DNA from: JBHEBG01 sp046557915
GTDB taxonomy: Bacteria > Bacteroidota > Bacteroidia > Flavobacteriales > Flavobacteriaceae
Direction of reading: 5' to 3'
DNA: 64,000 nt
Assembly: GCF_046557915.1 (NCBI RefSeq)
Contig: NZ_JBHEBG010000004.1
Span: 62,001 to 126,000, forward strand
In this document: in pieces, positions 62,805-64,000 of the stretch
Layout: the number at the start of each line of letters is the position of its first letter
Position numbering within the stretch: position 1 is the first letter of the stretch
Notes under the pieces: model-generated
Seen by the model: only the letters and a program-made list of their open reading frames with translations
Databases searched by the model: none
What the model was told of the DNA's origin: nothing
Translations under genes and position numbers: made by a program

Positions 62805-64000
62805 ATGGAAATTTTCCTGATTCTGTTTTTCGTAATTCTGTTTATAATCATTGCAACGGTAAAGTTTAAGGTACATCCTGTATTTTCTTTGGTCATTGCA
62901 GCATTGATTACGGGCGGCCTTTTAGGAAAAGAATCTGGTATTATAGTAGGTGCCATTACGGAAGGTTTTGGTAAAACGCTTTCGGCAATTGGTTTGATTA
63001 TAGCTTTTGGAACGGTTATCGGAGCATTTTTGGAAAGGACAGGAGGCACAAAAGTTATAGCCGATTCCGTATTAAAATGGATTGGCCTTAAGCGCTCGCC
63101 CTTGGCCATGAATATTACCGGCTTTGTAATCTCCATACCTGTATTTTGCGATTCGGGCTTCATAATTCTTTCTTCCCTAAACAAGGCACTGAGCAAGAAA
63201 ACGGGTTTACCTGTGCTTCTTTTTGCGGTTTCTTTGGCCACCGGACTGTATACCGCCCATGTTTTTATTCCCCCAACACCCGGACCTCTGGCAGCTGCTG
63301 CTGTTTTGGAGGCAGATTTGGGGTTGGTATTTCTCTTTGGAATGTTAGTCGCCATCCCGGTGTCGCTTGTAGGATATTTGTGGGCACGGTTCGCAGGAAA
63401 GTCCATAGCGCATCATATTGAAGAGGATGATTTTGATGAGTTACCGGGTAAGGAAACACCACCACCAAAAACACCAGGCTATAAGGTAACTACCATATCC
63501 GCTTTTTTACCCCTTGTGATTCCCATTACCTTTATTGCTCTTAAATCTATTGTTAATTATCCTACCCATCCTTTTGGTGAAGGTACCATCTATAGCATTT
63601 TAAACTTTGTGGGCGACCCTACAATTTCCTTGCTAATAGGAGCTTTGCTGGCATTTAATATAGGGAGAAAAGCTTCTTTGGACGAGCGATCCAAATGGGT
63701 GATAACGGCTCTTAAGGATGCCGGATCTATTATCTTGATTACCGGTGCCGGCGGTGCTTTCGGTAATGTATTGCGGCAAGCAGATATTGCCGGTTTAATA
63801 AACTTGGATGCCCAGATGGTACAGGGCGGAATTTTAGTTGCGTTTGGCATTGCCGCCATACTTAAAACCGCACAAGGATCATCAACGGTATCTATCATTA
63901 CAACGGCAGCCATTATGGCGCCTCTACTCGTCTCTTTGGGGCTAGACTCTGCAATGGGTAAAACTCTTACGGTATTGGCCATAGGAGCCGGTGCAATGAC
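62805..64000 (+). CDS. GntP-family gluconate:H+ symporter (3'-truncated by window edge)
   Basis: ATG at 62805 opens a frame that stays open to the window end (398 complete codons). The sequence is clearly GntP/CitMHS-type: 'FGTVIGAFLERTGGTKVIADSVL', 'IPVFCDSGFIILSSL', 'THVFIPPTPGP'-like text (A-H-V-F-I-P-P-T-P-G-P) and 'LKTAQGSSTVSIIT'. Members import gluconate, glycerate or related sugar acids. About 40-50 residues should be missing at the 3' end. A 178-nt divergent region separates it from the small membrane protein gene. Confidence 0.93.
   Translation, partial: MEIFLILFFVILFIIIATVKFKVHPVFSLVIAALITGGLLGKESGIIVGAITEGFGKTLSAIGLIIAFGTVIGAFLERTGGTKVIADSVLKWIGLKRSPLAMNITGFVISIPVFCDSGFIILSSLNKALSKKTGLPVLLFAVSLATGLYTAHVFIPPTPGPLAAAAVLEADLGLVFLFGMLVAIPVSLVGYLWARFAGKSIAHHIEEDDFDELPGKETPPPKTPGYKVTTISAFLPLVIPITFIALKSIVNYPTHPFGEGTIYSILNFVGDPTISLLIGALLAFNIGRKASLDERSKWVITALKDAGSIILITGAGGAFGNVLRQADIAGLINLDAQMVQGGILVAFGIAAILKTAQGSSTVSIITTAAIMAPLLVSLGLDSAMGKTLTVLAIGAGAM

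Noticed and set aside
62630..63406. 258-codon minus-strand frame opposite the GntP gene
   Set aside because: The plus strand encodes a clear GntP permease; the minus frame is low-complexity shadow text rich in Pro, Ala, Lys and Thr.
1..64000. CRISPR arrays, rRNA genes, intact insertion sequences
   Set aside because: No regularly spaced repeats, rRNA sequence, transposase or integrase gene was seen.

Overview
The window is a chromosomal segment of a marine Flavobacteriaceae bacterium (Bacteroidota). I infer this from several things: the SusC/SusD pair, promoters of the TTG-N19-TAnnTTTG type with AT-rich, SD-poor leaders, the order surA-moxR-aconitase, zeaxanthin-type carotenoid genes, and a complete alginate-degradation locus. 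Zobellia, Maribacter and Arenibacter are plausible relatives, but the genus is only a guess.

Layout. 1-6.9 kb: envelope-folding genes (a lipoprotein, SurA, a MoxR ATPase), a mitochondrial-type aconitase, and two tandem TlpA-like thioredoxins, one of which has lost the first Cys of CxxC. 6.9-10.6 kb: a minus-strand carotenoid operon led by a CarH-type MerR/B12 regulator, then crtI, crtB and crtZ. 10.8-13.2 kb: a wrecked Gfo/Idh/MocA oxidoreductase, a DUF1080 lipoprotein and a DadA-type FAD oxidoreductase. 13.3-16.9 kb: a 3.5 kb accessory islet at the 3' end of tRNA-Leu(GAG). A 10-bp direct repeat bounds it. It holds two decayed genes, a four-gene operon headed by an unrecognised modular lipoprotein, and a small ORFan.

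17.0-34.9 kb: the alginate locus. A PL6 and a PL17 lyase cut alginate to unsaturated monomer. KdgF (cupin) opens it to DEH, an SDR reduces DEH to KDG, KdgK phosphorylates KDG, and KdgA cleaves KDPG to pyruvate and glyceraldehyde-3-P. SusC/SusD and an ExuT-like MFS protein supply import. A GntR/FadR regulator sits in the middle. Three promoters (PL6 operon, susC, gntR) share one architecture: a -7 box running directly into 10-bp TGGTWWACCA elements phased every 13 bp. This marks a local, autoregulated regulon. The susC leader also carries a 22-codon ORF followed by a terminator-like hairpin. An NRAMP-fold transporter without the usual metal-binding motifs overlaps kdgA.

35.1-43.9 kb: a CstB-like persulfide dioxygenase/rhodanese; then a minus-strand operon whose products all carry export signals (Tat-type SelA-like PLP protein, two paralogous amidohydrolases, a sorbosone-dehydrogenase-like propeller fused to cytochrome c); then a surface lipoprotein. 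44.0-64.0 kb: mostly housekeeping. This covers tRNA-Lys, aroK, a PRTase, an S4 protein, an FKBP lipoprotein with an acidic Ca-binding-like tail, an OM barrel, a split transketolase, tgt, an LptF/G permease, an EamA permease, accA, dnaB, a HAD hydrolase, YjbQ, a membrane class III cyclase, the thrS-infC-rpmI-rplT operon (infC appears to start at ATA), and a GntP permease cut by the right edge.

Functions come from reading motifs and family resemblance by eye. No database search was run.
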